This document shows positions 25,989-35,088 of a stretch of 35,672 nucleotides of DNA, piece after piece (within the stretch, counting starts at the first letter, position 1; every line of letters starts with the position of its first letter). The position numbers and the translations under genes are program-made. Source of the DNA: an uncultured Clostridia bacterium (GTDB taxonomy: Bacteria; Bacillota; Clostridia; Oscillospirales; CAG-382). Location of the stretch: positions 1 through 35,672 of the forward strand of contig CAMZED010000004.1 in NCBI GenBank assembly GCA_947305675.1. The letters run 5' to 3'. Under the pieces are notes generated by a model. The model was not told where the DNA came from and made no database searches. It saw only the letters and a list, made by a program, of their open reading frames with translations.

Positions 25989-27187
25989 CCGTACTTGAAC
26001 GTTTCCTTAAATACGTTTCTTTCGGCACCAACTCGGACGAGGATTCGCTTTCCTGCCCCTCGACGTCATCGCAGCTTGAACTGGGAAGGTATCTTGCCGA
26101 GGAACTCGGCTCGCTCGGAGCCGAGGGCGCCCACCTTGACGAAAACGGCTACGTTTACGGTTTTATTCCGGCGACGGAGGGCTGTGAAAACGCGCCGACT
26201 GTCGGGCTGATATCCCACATGGACACCTCGCCCGCGGTTAAGGGCGACGGGATAAACCCGCGCGTGATCCGCTATTCCGGCGGCGATATAATCCTTAACG
26301 AAAGCACCCGCATCTCGCCCGAGGAATTCCCCGCGCTGAACGCGCACGTCGGCGAAACCCTGGTGGTCACCGACGGGACCACTCTTTTAGGCGCGGACGA
26401 CAAAGCCGGGATCGCCGAAATATTCACGGTTTGCGAATATCTTGCCGAACACCCGGAGGTATCTCACGGCGCGATATCGGTATGTATCACCCCGGACGAA
26501 GAGATCGGCCGCGGCGCCGACCGGTTCGATCTTGAAAAATTCGGCGCGGATTGGGCTTACACCGTCGACGGCGGCGAGCTGGGCGAGATAGAATACGAAT
26601 GTTTCAACGCCGCGTCTGCGACGGTCACGGTGAAAGGATTGAACATCCACCCCGGATCAGCCAAAAACAAAATGAAAAACGCCGCGCTTATGGCTTGCGA
26701 GCTTGTGGGTATGCTTCCGGCAGCCGAAACTCCGGCGCACACCGAGGGATACGAAGGGTTTTATCACCTTTGCGGGATATCCGGCGACGAATCCGCCGCA
26801 AAAGTTAAACTTATAATACGCGATCACGACCGCGAAAAGTTCGAATCGCGGAAAGATTTTGTTAAAAACGCCTGCGCTTATCTTAACGGTGTTTACGGCG
26901 ACGGAACTTTTGAATGTGTTATCGTCGACAGCTATTACAATATGAAAGAAAAGATCCTTCCGCATATGCACGTCGTACGCGCGGCGGAAGAAGCGATGCG
27001 CAAATGCGGAGTCACCCCGAAAACCGTTGCGATCCGCGGCGGCACCGACGGCGCGCGCCTTTCCTATGAAGGGCTTCCCTGCCCCAATATTTCCACGGGC
27101 GGCGCCAACTTCCACAGCGTTCACGAATACGTATCGGTCAACGCGATGGAAAAGATGGTGGAAGTGATCATCGAACTTATAAAATAA
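25985..27187 (+). CDS. pepT: peptidase T (M20 tripeptidase)
   Basis: MTVLERFLKYVSFGTNSDED, GLISHMDTSPAV, TLLGADDKAGIAEI, TPDEEIGRGADRFD, RGGTDGARLSYEGLPCPNISTGGANFHSVHEYV. ATGA overlap with the upstream gene. Confidence 0.95.
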   Translation: MTVLERFLKYVSFGTNSDEDSLSCPSTSSQLELGRYLAEELGSLGAEGAHLDENGYVYGFIPATEGCENAPTVGLISHMDTSPAVKGDGINPRVIRYSGGDIILNESTRISPEEFPALNAHVGETLVVTDGTTLLGADDKAGIAEIFTVCEYLAEHPEVSHGAISVCITPDEEIGRGADRFDLEKFGADWAYTVDGGELGEIEYECFNAASATVTVKGLNIHPGSAKNKMKNAALMACELVGMLPAAETPAHTEGYEGFYHLCGISGDESAAKVKLIIRDHDREKFESRKDFVKNACAYLNGVYGDGTFECVIVDSYYNMKEKILPHMHVVRAAEEAMRKCGVTPKTVAIRGGTDGARLSYEGLPCPNISTGGANFHSVHEYVSVNAMEKMVEVIIELIK

Positions 27188-27232
27188 TACTTTTATAAAA
27201 TAATACTTATAAAATAATAATCAAACAGCAAA

Positions 27233-27273
27233 AAGGGCAGCCGGCGCATTATTACGGACCGGTTGCCCTTATT
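27233..27273. terminator. bidirectional intrinsic terminator between pepT and the PSP1 gene
   Basis: AAGGGCAGCCGG / CCGGTTGCCCTT stem flanked by A-rich and T-rich tracts. Confidence 0.75.
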
Positions 27274-27282
27274 TGTCGATAT

Positions 27283-28482
27283 TTATTTGTCCTCAAGTTC
27301 TTTGAGGTCCTCGCTGACTTCTTCTTTTACTTTTATCATACCGAGGACTTTAAGTTCGCTTTTTCCGAACACCTTAAGCGTTTGATCGCTGTTCATTTTT
27401 ACTTTTATCCTGCCGGTGAGGAAACTGCTCTCGACGATAACGCCGCGCCCTTTTGGGGTATCGACGATGGTGTCGACCTTGGGGAAGGTGGCGTATTCCC
27501 TCTCGTAAGTATCGTTTTCAAAGCGCAGGCAGCACATAAGTCTGCCGCAGGCGCCGCTGATCTTTGCGGACGAGAGCGAAAGGTTTTGCTCTTTCGCCAT
27601 TTTTATCGATACCTGGGCGAAATCCGGAAGGAACGTGTTGCAGCAGAACGGTCTGCCGCAGCAGCCCAGCCCGCCGAACAGTTTTGCCTCGTCGCGGACG
27701 CCGATCTGGCGCAGTTCGATCCTGGTGCGGAAAACTCCGGCGAGATCTTTTACAAGTTCGCGGAAGTCCACCCTTCCCTCGGCGGTGAAATAAAAGCAAA
27801 GTTTGGCGTTGTCGTGGGTGTATTCGACATCGACCAACTGCATTTCCAACCCGTTTTTGGCGACCTTTTCATACCAGATCGGGCGGGCTTCCTCCTCCAG
27901 GCGGCGGTTTTCGGCATTGCGGGCGTCGTCCTCGGGAGTCGCTTTGCGCATTACGGGTTTCAGCGGGAACACCACCTCGGATTCGGGGACCTCTTTGTTG
28001 CCGAGCGCCACTTCGCCGTATTCGACGCCGCGCACCGTCTCGACGACGGCGTGCTCGCCTTTTGAAAAAGAGACGCCTTCCGGCGCGAAGTAATAAACTT
28101 TTCCGCCGTTGCGGAACCTTATGCCGACCACCTCGACTTTCGGCGACCCATCGTCGGCGGGCGCGGCGCTTTCGGATGAAGGCTCGTAATCAAAAAGATA
28201 CTTGCGCTCCTCCTCGGGCGGGGGGGTGAACCCGGTCGCGGCGACGGCTTCCGGCGCTTCGTCGCGGACCTCCGGACGGGGATTTTTTGTATTGTCGCGC
28301 GGGCGGTCTTTGTTCCGGGCAAGGTTTTCTTTGGTTTCTTTATTCTGCGGTTCTTTATTCTGCGGTTTGTTCCTGCCGCCGTACCCGTGCCCGCCGCGAT
28401 GGCGGTTTCCGCGGCGCGCTCCGCCGTTGAAATGATTTTTCTCGGACCTTTCGGTTCTTTCGGGGGATTTGTTTTCTTCCAT
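27283..28482 (-). CDS. ricT: PSP1-domain protein, RicT/YaaT-like, with long basic low-complexity N-terminus
   Basis: LGCCGRPFCCNTFLPDFAQVSIKMAKEQNLSLSSAKISGACGRLMCCLRFE is the characteristic PSP1/YaaT signature; start at ATG 28482 (MEENKSPERTERSEKNHFNGG); next to holB. Confidence 0.9.
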   Translation of the reverse strand: MEENKSPERTERSEKNHFNGGARRGNRHRGGHGYGGRNKPQNKEPQNKETKENLARNKDRPRDNTKNPRPEVRDEAPEAVAATGFTPPPEEERKYLFDYEPSSESAAPADDGSPKVEVVGIRFRNGGKVYYFAPEGVSFSKGEHAVVETVRGVEYGEVALGNKEVPESEVVFPLKPVMRKATPEDDARNAENRRLEEEARPIWYEKVAKNGLEMQLVDVEYTHDNAKLCFYFTAEGRVDFRELVKDLAGVFRTRIELRQIGVRDEAKLFGGLGCCGRPFCCNTFLPDFAQVSIKMAKEQNLSLSSAKISGACGRLMCCLRFENDTYEREYATFPKVDTIVDTPKGRGVIVESSFLTGRIKVKMNSDQTLKVFGKSELKVLGMIKVKEEVSEDLKELEDK

Positions 28483-28502
28483 TGTTTTTCTCCTATATGT
28501 TT

Positions 28503-29453
28503 TCAGCCGGCGGCGGAAACGACAAGATCCGACGCGAGCTTTGCCGTCGCGGCGGTGACGTTTGCGTTTCCGGCAAGTGAAATGAGGCATAAAGTCGCCG
28601 ATTCCGCCATACGGGCAAGCGCACGCTTCGAGGATCTTGCGGCGGCGCCGACGGCTTCCGCTCCGTAATCGCCGGCAAATCCGTATTTGACTTTGGCGGC
28701 GGAATCGCACAGCGCGACGAATTCTTTAAGAACTTCTTCAAGTTTGTCGCGTTTGTATTTGGCGGCGACAAGTTTTATCAAAAGCCCGTACCTGTCGTGC
28801 GCGAGCGCAAGACGCATTATCTCCGCCGCTTTGCCGCGGACCTCGCCCGTATCCGGCGAAAGCATCCGGCGCGCCTCGCCAAGGTTGCCCTGCGCGGCGG
28901 CGGCTGCGAAAGCGATATCTTTCCCCGGCACGGCGGGAAATTCGGCGGAGAGCAGTTCGAGCAGTTCGCCCTCGCCGAGGCCGTCGAGCCTGACGCGCTG
29001 CCCGCGCGACAAAACGGTGGGCAGAAGCGAGGACCGGCTTTCGGTCAAAAGAAAGATCACGACGCTTTCGGGCGGTTCTTCGAATATCTTAAGCAGCGCG
29101 TTTTGCGCGTCTGAACGGAGCTTGTCCGCGCCGTTCACGATAAACACCTGGCGTTCGCCGTCGTTGGGTTTAAGCGTGCCGCGGCGGACGAGTTCGCGCA
29201 CGTCGTTGATCGAAGCCGCTTTTTCGCCGTCACCGACGACAAAAATATCGGGGTGTTCACCCATCCCGGCTTTTACGCAGCTTTCGCAAACTCCGCAGGG
29301 CTTGTGTTTCCCGGTGCAAAGCAGCGCACGGGCGCAATAAAGCGCAAAATCAAGCTTGCCGACCCCGGCGGGGCCGTCGACGATATAGGCGTGTGAATTC
29401 ACGCCGTTTTCGACTTTTGCGGAAAAAAGCGCTTTTTCGGCTGAGTTGAGCAT
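28503..29453 (-). CDS. holB: DNA polymerase III subunit delta'
   Basis: HAYIVDGPAGVGKLDFALYCARALLC, CGVCESCVKAGMGEHPD, NALLKIFEEPPESVVIFLLTES; located next to ricT. Confidence 0.92.
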   Translation of the reverse strand: MLNSAEKALFSAKVENGVNSHAYIVDGPAGVGKLDFALYCARALLCTGKHKPCGVCESCVKAGMGEHPDIFVVGDGEKAASINDVRELVRRGTLKPNDGERQVFIVNGADKLRSDAQNALLKIFEEPPESVVIFLLTESRSSLLPTVLSRGQRVRLDGLGEGELLELLSAEFPAVPGKDIAFAAAAAQGNLGEARRMLSPDTGEVRGKAAEIMRLALAHDRYGLLIKLVAAKYKRDKLEEVLKEFVALCDSAAKVKYGFAGDYGAEAVGAAARSSKRALARMAESATLCLISLAGNANVTAATAKLASDLVVSAAG

Positions 29454-29470
29454 GGCACGTCCCTGAAAAG

Positions 29471-29516
29471 TTCGTAATATACTTAATATGATATTCGTAA
29501 TATACTTAATATGATA
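29471..29516. repeat. 23-bp direct tandem duplication between divergent holB and coaW
   Basis: ttcgtaatatacttaatatgata twice with no gap. Confidence 0.95.
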
Positions 29517-29567
29517 TATAATATCACAAAAACTCGAAGAATAAAAGGGGTATTTATAAAAAATAAT

Positions 29568-29596
29568 TTGACAAAATATTATAAAAGGGCTATGAT
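29568..29596 (+). promoter_or_regulatory. sigma-A-like promoter for coaW
   Basis: TTGACA (29568-29573), 17-bp spacer, TATGAT (29591-29596). Confidence 0.8.
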
Positions 29597-29637
29597 ACTG
29601 TAAGAAGTTACTCCGTCAGTTGAAAGAGGTGCAATCG

Positions 29638-30465
29638 ATGATAATACTCGGCATAGACGTCGGCGGCAGTACGACAAAAATCGTAGGCTTTGAGAACGGA
29701 AGGTTAATAGAACCGCAGATCGTAAAAGCGACCGACCCGATCGCTTCGGTCTACGGCGGGTTCGGCAAGTTCACCAGCGAAAACGGCATTGCGCTCGACA
29801 GGATCGAAAAAGTAATGGTGACCGGAGTCGGTTCGACTTTTGTCGGCGGCGACGTTTACGGCGTCCCAGTGACGCACGTCGACGAATTCCGCGCCAACGG
29901 GCACGGCGGGCTTTATTTAAGCGGGCTCGGCGAAGCGATCGTCGTCAGTATGGGCACCGGCACGGCTTTTGTCTATGCCGACGGCAAAACCAAAAGTTAC
30001 GAGCATCTCGGCGGGACCGGGGTCGGCGGAGGGACGCTTGTCGGGCTCGGCAGCCGTATGATCGGTATGAATTCCGCCCGCCATATCGCGGAGCTTGCGA
30101 AGGAGGGCGATATTTCAAAAATCGACCTTCTCATTTCGGATATCACAAGAAACCGCATCAGCCCGATGCTTACCGCCAACGCGACAGCTTCGAATTTCGG
30201 CAACCTGAGCGATCTCGCCGCAAAAGAAGACATTGCGCTGGGCATAATAAACATGGTGTATGAGACTATCGGTATGATGGCGATCTTCTCGGCGCGCACG
30301 CGCGGGCTTAAAGACATAATCCTTATCGGGCATCTTTCGATGCTGCCCGGCGCAAAAGACGTTTTCGACAAGCTGAACGATATGTTCGGTATGAATTTCA
30401 TAATACCCGAAAAAGCAAACTACGGCACGGTTATCGGCGCCGCGCTCGAAAGCAGGAGGGAATGA
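29638..30465 (+). CDS. coaW: type II pantothenate kinase
   Basis: MIILGIDVGGSTTKIVGFENG, SMGTGTAFVYADG, GGTGVGGGTLVGLGSRM, TANATASNFGNL. Confidence 0.92.
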   Translation: MIILGIDVGGSTTKIVGFENGRLIEPQIVKATDPIASVYGGFGKFTSENGIALDRIEKVMVTGVGSTFVGGDVYGVPVTHVDEFRANGHGGLYLSGLGEAIVVSMGTGTAFVYADGKTKSYEHLGGTGVGGGTLVGLGSRMIGMNSARHIAELAKEGDISKIDLLISDITRNRISPMLTANATASNFGNLSDLAAKEDIALGIINMVYETIGMMAIFSARTRGLKDIILIGHLSMLPGAKDVFDKLNDMFGMNFIIPEKANYGTVIGAALESRRE

Positions 30466-30468
30466 CCG

Positions 30469-30846
30469 ATGGCGGAAAACAACAGATGGAACAAAAAAAT
30501 TTTTTCGCTTCTGCTTGCCGAAGCCAAGGGAGTCCGCTCCTGGAGGCAGTTTGCCGACGACTGCGGAGTAAGCTACGTTCAGATGCGCAAACTGGCACTT
30601 ATGACGCAGGAAAATCCCCCGCGCCCGAAGCTGATACGCAAAGTGGCTTCGCACGCCTTTAACGATATCGACCTGGAAGATCTTATGTTCGCCGCCGGGA
30701 TGAACCAGCCCGACCTCAAAGCCCGCCGCGCCATACAGAAGCCGGTCGTTTCAGAACAATATATGTCGCTTTCGACCAAGGACAAACGTATGGCGGACAG
30801 GTTCATAGAGTTTCTGGCGGACAACGCCGATGCTCCGGACGACTAA
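30469..30846 (+). CDS. small helix-turn-helix-like protein
   Basis: RSWRQFADDCGVSYVQMRKLALMTQENPPRPKLIRKVA resembles an XRE-type HTH; immediately downstream of coaW. Confidence 0.6.
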   Translation: MAENNRWNKKIFSLLLAEAKGVRSWRQFADDCGVSYVQMRKLALMTQENPPRPKLIRKVASHAFNDIDLEDLMFAAGMNQPDLKARRAIQKPVVSEQYMSLSTKDKRMADRFIEFLADNADAPDD

Positions 30847-31139
30847 AACAAAAGCATTGCCAGCACCAGGAGCGTAAGTATATCGTTTTCGCCGTCGGAA
30901 TCGAGCAAAAGAAGGATCCCTATGGCGATCAGCAGAATGTCGTCGAGTTTAAGATCGCGCAGCGACCTCAATCCCGGCAGAAGCGGCGCTCTTTCGCGCG
31001 GCGGAACTTCCTCCCGCACGGGCGGAGGGAGCGGATCGGGCTCGGCGCGGCGTTCCTCGAAACGGTCGTCGTAATAACCCTGTTCGGCGTTATAAAGCTG
31101 GCCGTCGCTGCGAATACCGCCGTAATCACGCGAATACAT
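30843..31139 (-). CDS. hypothetical protein with hydrophobic C-terminus
   Basis: SLRDLKLDDILLIAIGILLLLDSDGENDILTLLVLAMLLF; two short hydrophobic stretches; arginine-rich N-terminal half. Confidence 0.65.
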   Translation of the reverse strand: MYSRDYGGIRSDGQLYNAEQGYYDDRFEERRAEPDPLPPPVREEVPPRERAPLLPGLRSLRDLKLDDILLIAIGILLLLDSDGENDILTLLVLAMLLF

Positions 31140-31148
31140 CGTATCACC

Positions 31149-31487
31149 TCACTTTTTAAGGTTTTTCAAAAGCGAAACAACGGCAAGCGTCCGCGCGATA
31201 TCGTCGACTTTGCCTTGTTTTTCTTTGCTCAGCAGCGGTTTCAGCGAATAGAGCAAAGCGACGTGCGGATCGCGTCCGGCGGTGACGGCGGACGGCAGTA
31301 GGTTTTGCACCGGAGCCTCTTTCGGCGCGGCGGGTTCGGAACTTCCGCCGGGCGAAGCGGCGCTTTCAGGCCCCCCCTGCGACAAACCGTTTGCGATCGC
31401 CGAGATCTTTTTGAAAGAATCGGGATCGGAAAGAAGGTTCTGTATCTTCGAAGCGAGATCACCGTCCAATATCGACACCCCGTTCAC
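31149..31487 (-). CDS. hypothetical small protein
   Basis: ORF between two other small minus-strand ORFs, 28-bp overlap with 31459-31731; patterned helical ends (LKPLLSKEKQGKVDDIARTLAVVSLLKNLKK). Confidence 0.6.
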   Translation of the reverse strand: MNGVSILDGDLASKIQNLLSDPDSFKKISAIANGLSQGGPESAASPGGSSEPAAPKEAPVQNLLPSAVTAGRDPHVALLYSLKPLLSKEKQGKVDDIARTLAVVSLLKNLKK

Positions 31488-31731
31488 GAAGTATGCGCGC
31501 TATCTCGCCGCTTTTTTCGGATCCGGCGGAATCGATCAGCCGCTGAGCTTCCTCCGGCGTCATCTGCGATATCATCGCCCGCAACCGGTCGAGGTTGTTA
31601 AGCATTATTCCGGTTTTGAGCCTGTCGGCTCCGGCGGCGGAGGCGATCTCGGAAGCGAGCCGCCTGAGTTCGGAATCGTCCAGCGAAAGGATACGGTCGA
31701 TCGAGTTTTTATCGACGTTCATAAAAAACAT
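31459..31731 (-). CDS. hypothetical small helical protein
   Basis: MNVDKNSIDRILSLDDSELRRLASEIASAAGADRLKTGIMLNNLDRLRAMISQMTPEEAQRLIDSAGSEKSGEIARIL; first gene of the small-ORF cluster. Confidence 0.65.
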   Translation of the reverse strand: MFFMNVDKNSIDRILSLDDSELRRLASEIASAAGADRLKTGIMLNNLDRLRAMISQMTPEEAQRLIDSAGSEKSGEIARILRERGVDIGR

Positions 31732-31770
31732 CTCCCTTTGTTCATTTATTGTTGATTGGAGTGACGACAG

Positions 31771-32283
31771 ATGTATAAATGCAAACCCGAGCGCAGCGTT
31801 CTGCAGGCTCGGCTGATAGGTGTGCCGGGCTTTGTTCTGAGCTTCGCGGCGCTCATATTCGGCGGCTCAGTGCCGGAATACGGTTCGTTCGTCACGCTGG
31901 CGGGGTTCGTTTTGCTGTGCGTGACGCTTATGCTCGTGCTGCGCTACGTTATGAGCGAATACGAATATTCCGTCGACGGCGAGAGCTTTACCGTGACCCG
32001 CGTTATGGGCAAAAAGCGGACCGATATGTGCTGCATAAGCCTTTCGACCGCGATAGAATTATATAAAAAGCAGGATTATGCCGCTCTGCCCAAAGCCGAA
32101 AAAGCGATAACGAAATATTCGCTTAACCAGAATATCAAAGCGGATTCCTACGTTTTTCTGTGCGAGTTCAACGGCAGACGGACGATGGTCGAATTCGAAC
32201 CGAACGAGGCTTTTGCGGGAATAATGCGCGAACAGATCGCCGCCGCGAAGAAAAACGCGGACGGAGAAAACCCCGAAGGCTGA
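31771..32283 (+). CDS. hypothetical membrane protein with two TM helices
   Basis: GVPGFVLSFAALIFGGSV and FVTLAGFVLLCVTLMLVLRYV; soluble C-terminal domain. Confidence 0.7.
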   Translation: MYKCKPERSVLQARLIGVPGFVLSFAALIFGGSVPEYGSFVTLAGFVLLCVTLMLVLRYVMSEYEYSVDGESFTVTRVMGKKRTDMCCISLSTAIELYKKQDYAALPKAEKAITKYSLNQNIKADSYVFLCEFNGRRTMVEFEPNEAFAGIMREQIAAAKKNADGENPEG

Positions 32284-32326
32284 TATACGAACGCTAATAT
32301 AATTCTATGCGGTTTTTCCGAATTGG

Positions 32327-32354
32327 TTGCAATTTCCGAAAAAATCGCTATAAT
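32327..32354 (+). promoter_or_regulatory. sigma-A-like promoter of the glp-like operon
   Basis: TTGCAA (32327-32332), 16-bp spacer, TATAAT (32349-32354). Confidence 0.65.
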
Positions 32355-32387
32355 AAAGATATCCCTATCAAGGAGAAGTATCGGTTT

Positions 32388-33824
32388 ATGTATGATACAG
32401 CAATAATCGGCGGCGGCGTATGCGGTGCCGCCATAGCGATGTATCTTTCAAAGTACGAGGTCAGATGCGCGCTGTTTGAAAAAGAAAACGATATCGCAAT
32501 GGGGACCACAAAGGCGAACAGCGGTATTGTGCACGCCGGATACGATCCCGAACCCGGAACTCTTATGTCGGCGCTGAACGTTCGCGGATGCGAACTGACC
32601 GAGGAGCTGTGCACCACTTTCGGCGTGCCTTACCGCAAATGCGGTTCGATGGTGGTGGCGTTCGACCAGAAGGACGTCGAACACATCTCGCGGCTTTACG
32701 AGCGCGGCATCGCCAACGGCGTGCGGGGTATGAGGCTTATCGACCGCGAGGAACTGCTTGCGGCGGAGCCGAACCTCAACCCCGAAGTGCGCGGGGCGCT
32801 TTACGCTCCGAGCGCCGGCGTTGTGAACCCCTGGCGATTCTGCATAGCGATGAGCGAGGCGGCGGCTGAAAACGGTGTCGAATTTTATCTGAACAGCGAA
32901 GTTACCGCGATCGAAAAGATCACGGGAGGGTTCAGAATCACCGCCGGCGGCAAAGAATACGAGGCGGCTTATATCATCAACGCCGCGGGGATCTATGCCG
33001 ACAGGATCGCGGCGATGGTCGGCGAGAACGATTTTAAGATCACTCCCTCGAAAGGCCAATATTACCTGCTGGATAAAAACCAGGCGGGGCTGGTGAACAG
33101 CGTCATTTTCCAGTGTCCGACCGATCGCGGAAAAGGCGTTCTTGTCTCCCCCACCGCCGACGGGAACATAATCGTCGGTCCCAACGCCGAAAAAGACAAT
33201 CTCCCCGACGACACTTCGACCACGCGTGAAGGGCTTGAGTTTGTCGCGGCGGAAGCGGCGAAGACCACGTCAAAGATCAACTACCGCGAGAACATAAGGT
33301 CATTTTCGGGATTGCGCGCCAATTCCGACGCAAAGGATTTCATCATAGGAGAATCGCCCGTCTGCCGCAAGTTCATTAACGTCGCGGGGATAAAATCGCC
33401 GGGACTTACCTCGGCGGCGGCGATCGGCGAATATATTATCGACGTGCTTAAAGACTGCGGCATGTTCATGACCGAAAAGAAGGGCTGGCGCGTGCCGGAG
33501 CCGAAAATACGGTTCGCCGAGCTTTCGCCCGAGGAAAAAGCCGATATCTGCAAGCGCAATCCGAAATACGGCAACGTCATCTGCCGCTGCAACACGATCA
33601 CCGAGGGTGAAATTATCGACGCGCTCAACAGCCGCATCCCTCCGCGCACGCTCGACGGCATAAAGCGCCGCGCCGGAACGGGGATGGGCAGGTGCCAGGG
33701 CGGTTTCTGCGGCCCGAAGGTGCATTCGATAATCTGCGAGTTTTACGGCGTCCCCGCCGAAAGCGTTCTGCTCGACCGCGAGGGATCGTATATAGTATGC
33801 GGAAAGGTCGGTGAGCGCGAATGA
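32388..33824 (+). CDS. GlpA-like FAD-dependent oxidoreductase with C-terminal BFD-like [2Fe-2S] domain
   Basis: YDTAIIGGGVCGAAIAMYLSKYEV, TTKANSGIVHAGYDPEPGTLMSALNVRG; C-terminal VICRCNTITEGEIIDAL...GTGMGRCQGGFCGPKV. Confidence 0.92.
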   Translation: MYDTAIIGGGVCGAAIAMYLSKYEVRCALFEKENDIAMGTTKANSGIVHAGYDPEPGTLMSALNVRGCELTEELCTTFGVPYRKCGSMVVAFDQKDVEHISRLYERGIANGVRGMRLIDREELLAAEPNLNPEVRGALYAPSAGVVNPWRFCIAMSEAAAENGVEFYLNSEVTAIEKITGGFRITAGGKEYEAAYIINAAGIYADRIAAMVGENDFKITPSKGQYYLLDKNQAGLVNSVIFQCPTDRGKGVLVSPTADGNIIVGPNAEKDNLPDDTSTTREGLEFVAAEAAKTTSKINYRENIRSFSGLRANSDAKDFIIGESPVCRKFINVAGIKSPGLTSAAAIGEYIIDVLKDCGMFMTEKKGWRVPEPKIRFAELSPEEKADICKRNPKYGNVICRCNTITEGEIIDALNSRIPPRTLDGIKRRAGTGMGRCQGGFCGPKVHSIICEFYGVPAESVLLDREGSYIVCGKVGERE

Positions 33825-35083
33825 GGAACTGCGAACTTGCGATAATAGGCGCGGGTCCTGCCGGACTTGCCGCCGCGGTCGCCGCGCGCGAAGCCGGCGT
33901 GAAAGATATTGTTATAATCGAACGCGACGGCGAACCCGGCGGGATACTGAACCAGTGCATACACAACGGGTTCGGGCTTCACCGGTTCGGCGAGGAACTC
34001 AGCGGCCCGGAATACGCCGGAAGATATATCGATATGCTCGCGGGAGGCGGGATCGAACTCAAACTCGGCACGATGGCGCTCGGAATCGAGAACAAAACCG
34101 TTTCGGTCGTATCGGAATCGAACGGGTTCGAGCAGATCGCCGCAAAAGCCGTTATCCTCGCGATGGGCTGCCGCGAGCGCAGCCGCGGGCCGATATTCGT
34201 CCCCGGCGACCGCGGAAGCGGCGTTTTCTCGGCGGGGAGCGCGCAAAGATATCTTAACATCGAAGGTTATCTTGTCGGCAAACGGGTGGTAATACTCGGC
34301 AGCGGCGACATAGGGCTTATTATGGCGCGAAGGATGACTCTCGAGGGAGCCAAAGTTCTTGCCGTCGCCGAAATAATGCCTTATACCAACGGGCTTTCGC
34401 GCAATATAGCGCAATGCCTGAACGATTTTGACATACCGCTTTATCTGTCCCACACCGTCACGAAGGTGATCGGAAAAGGCAGGGTCGAAGGGATAGTGAT
34501 CTCGCAGGTCGACGGCAACATGAAGCCCATACCCGGCACCGAAAAGCAGTTCGAATGCGACACGCTCCTGCTTTCGGTCGGACTTGTACCCGAAAACGAA
34601 CTTACCCGTGCCGCGGGGATAGATATCGATCGCCGCACGAACGGCGCCTCCGTGGGCGAGGATATGCAGACCTCGCAGGAAGGCGTTTTCGCCTGCGGGA
34701 ATGTGCTTCACGTGCACGATCTTGTCGATTACGTTTCGGCGGAAAGCGAACGCGCCGGCAGAGCCGCGGCGAAATATATTCTTTCGGGCGGGAACGCCGG
34801 AAAGGGCGACCAGATAACTCTGCTTAACGGCGGAAACGTGGGATATACCGTTCCCCAACGCATTGACCCCGCCAACGTGACCGATTCGGTCGACGTGTTC
34901 TTCAGGGTCCGCAAAAAGATCGCCAAAGCCGAGATCGCCGTGATCTCAAACGGCGAGAAGATCGCTTCGTTCAAGCGCAGCTTCCTGGCCCCCGGCGAAA
35001 TGCAGAAGATCACGCTGACAAAGGCGGTTCTCGAACGCGCCGGCGGCGAGATAACCGTATCGGCAATTGAAACGGAGGCGTAA
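33821..35083 (+). CDS. pyridine nucleotide-disulfide oxidoreductase family, GlpB-like partner
   Basis: CELAIIGAGPAGLAAAVAAREAG, GILNQCIHNGFGLHRF, AMGCRERSRGPIFVPGDR, VVILGSGDIGLIMARRM; 4-bp overlap with the upstream gene. Confidence 0.92.
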   Translation: MRNCELAIIGAGPAGLAAAVAAREAGVKDIVIIERDGEPGGILNQCIHNGFGLHRFGEELSGPEYAGRYIDMLAGGGIELKLGTMALGIENKTVSVVSESNGFEQIAAKAVILAMGCRERSRGPIFVPGDRGSGVFSAGSAQRYLNIEGYLVGKRVVILGSGDIGLIMARRMTLEGAKVLAVAEIMPYTNGLSRNIAQCLNDFDIPLYLSHTVTKVIGKGRVEGIVISQVDGNMKPIPGTEKQFECDTLLLSVGLVPENELTRAAGIDIDRRTNGASVGEDMQTSQEGVFACGNVLHVHDLVDYVSAESERAGRAAAKYILSGGNAGKGDQITLLNGGNVGYTVPQRIDPANVTDSVDVFFRVRKKIAKAEIAVISNGEKIASFKRSFLAPGEMQKITLTKAVLERAGGEITVSAIETEA

Positions 35084-35088
35084 AACCG

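Noticed and set aside
28220-31377. 7-nt homopolymers (G7 at 28220-28226 in ricT; C7 at 31371-31377 in a small ORF) as phase-variation tracts
   Set aside because: Seven bases is only marginal in a GC-rich genome, and neither gene is a surface or modification gene of the usual phase-variable kind.
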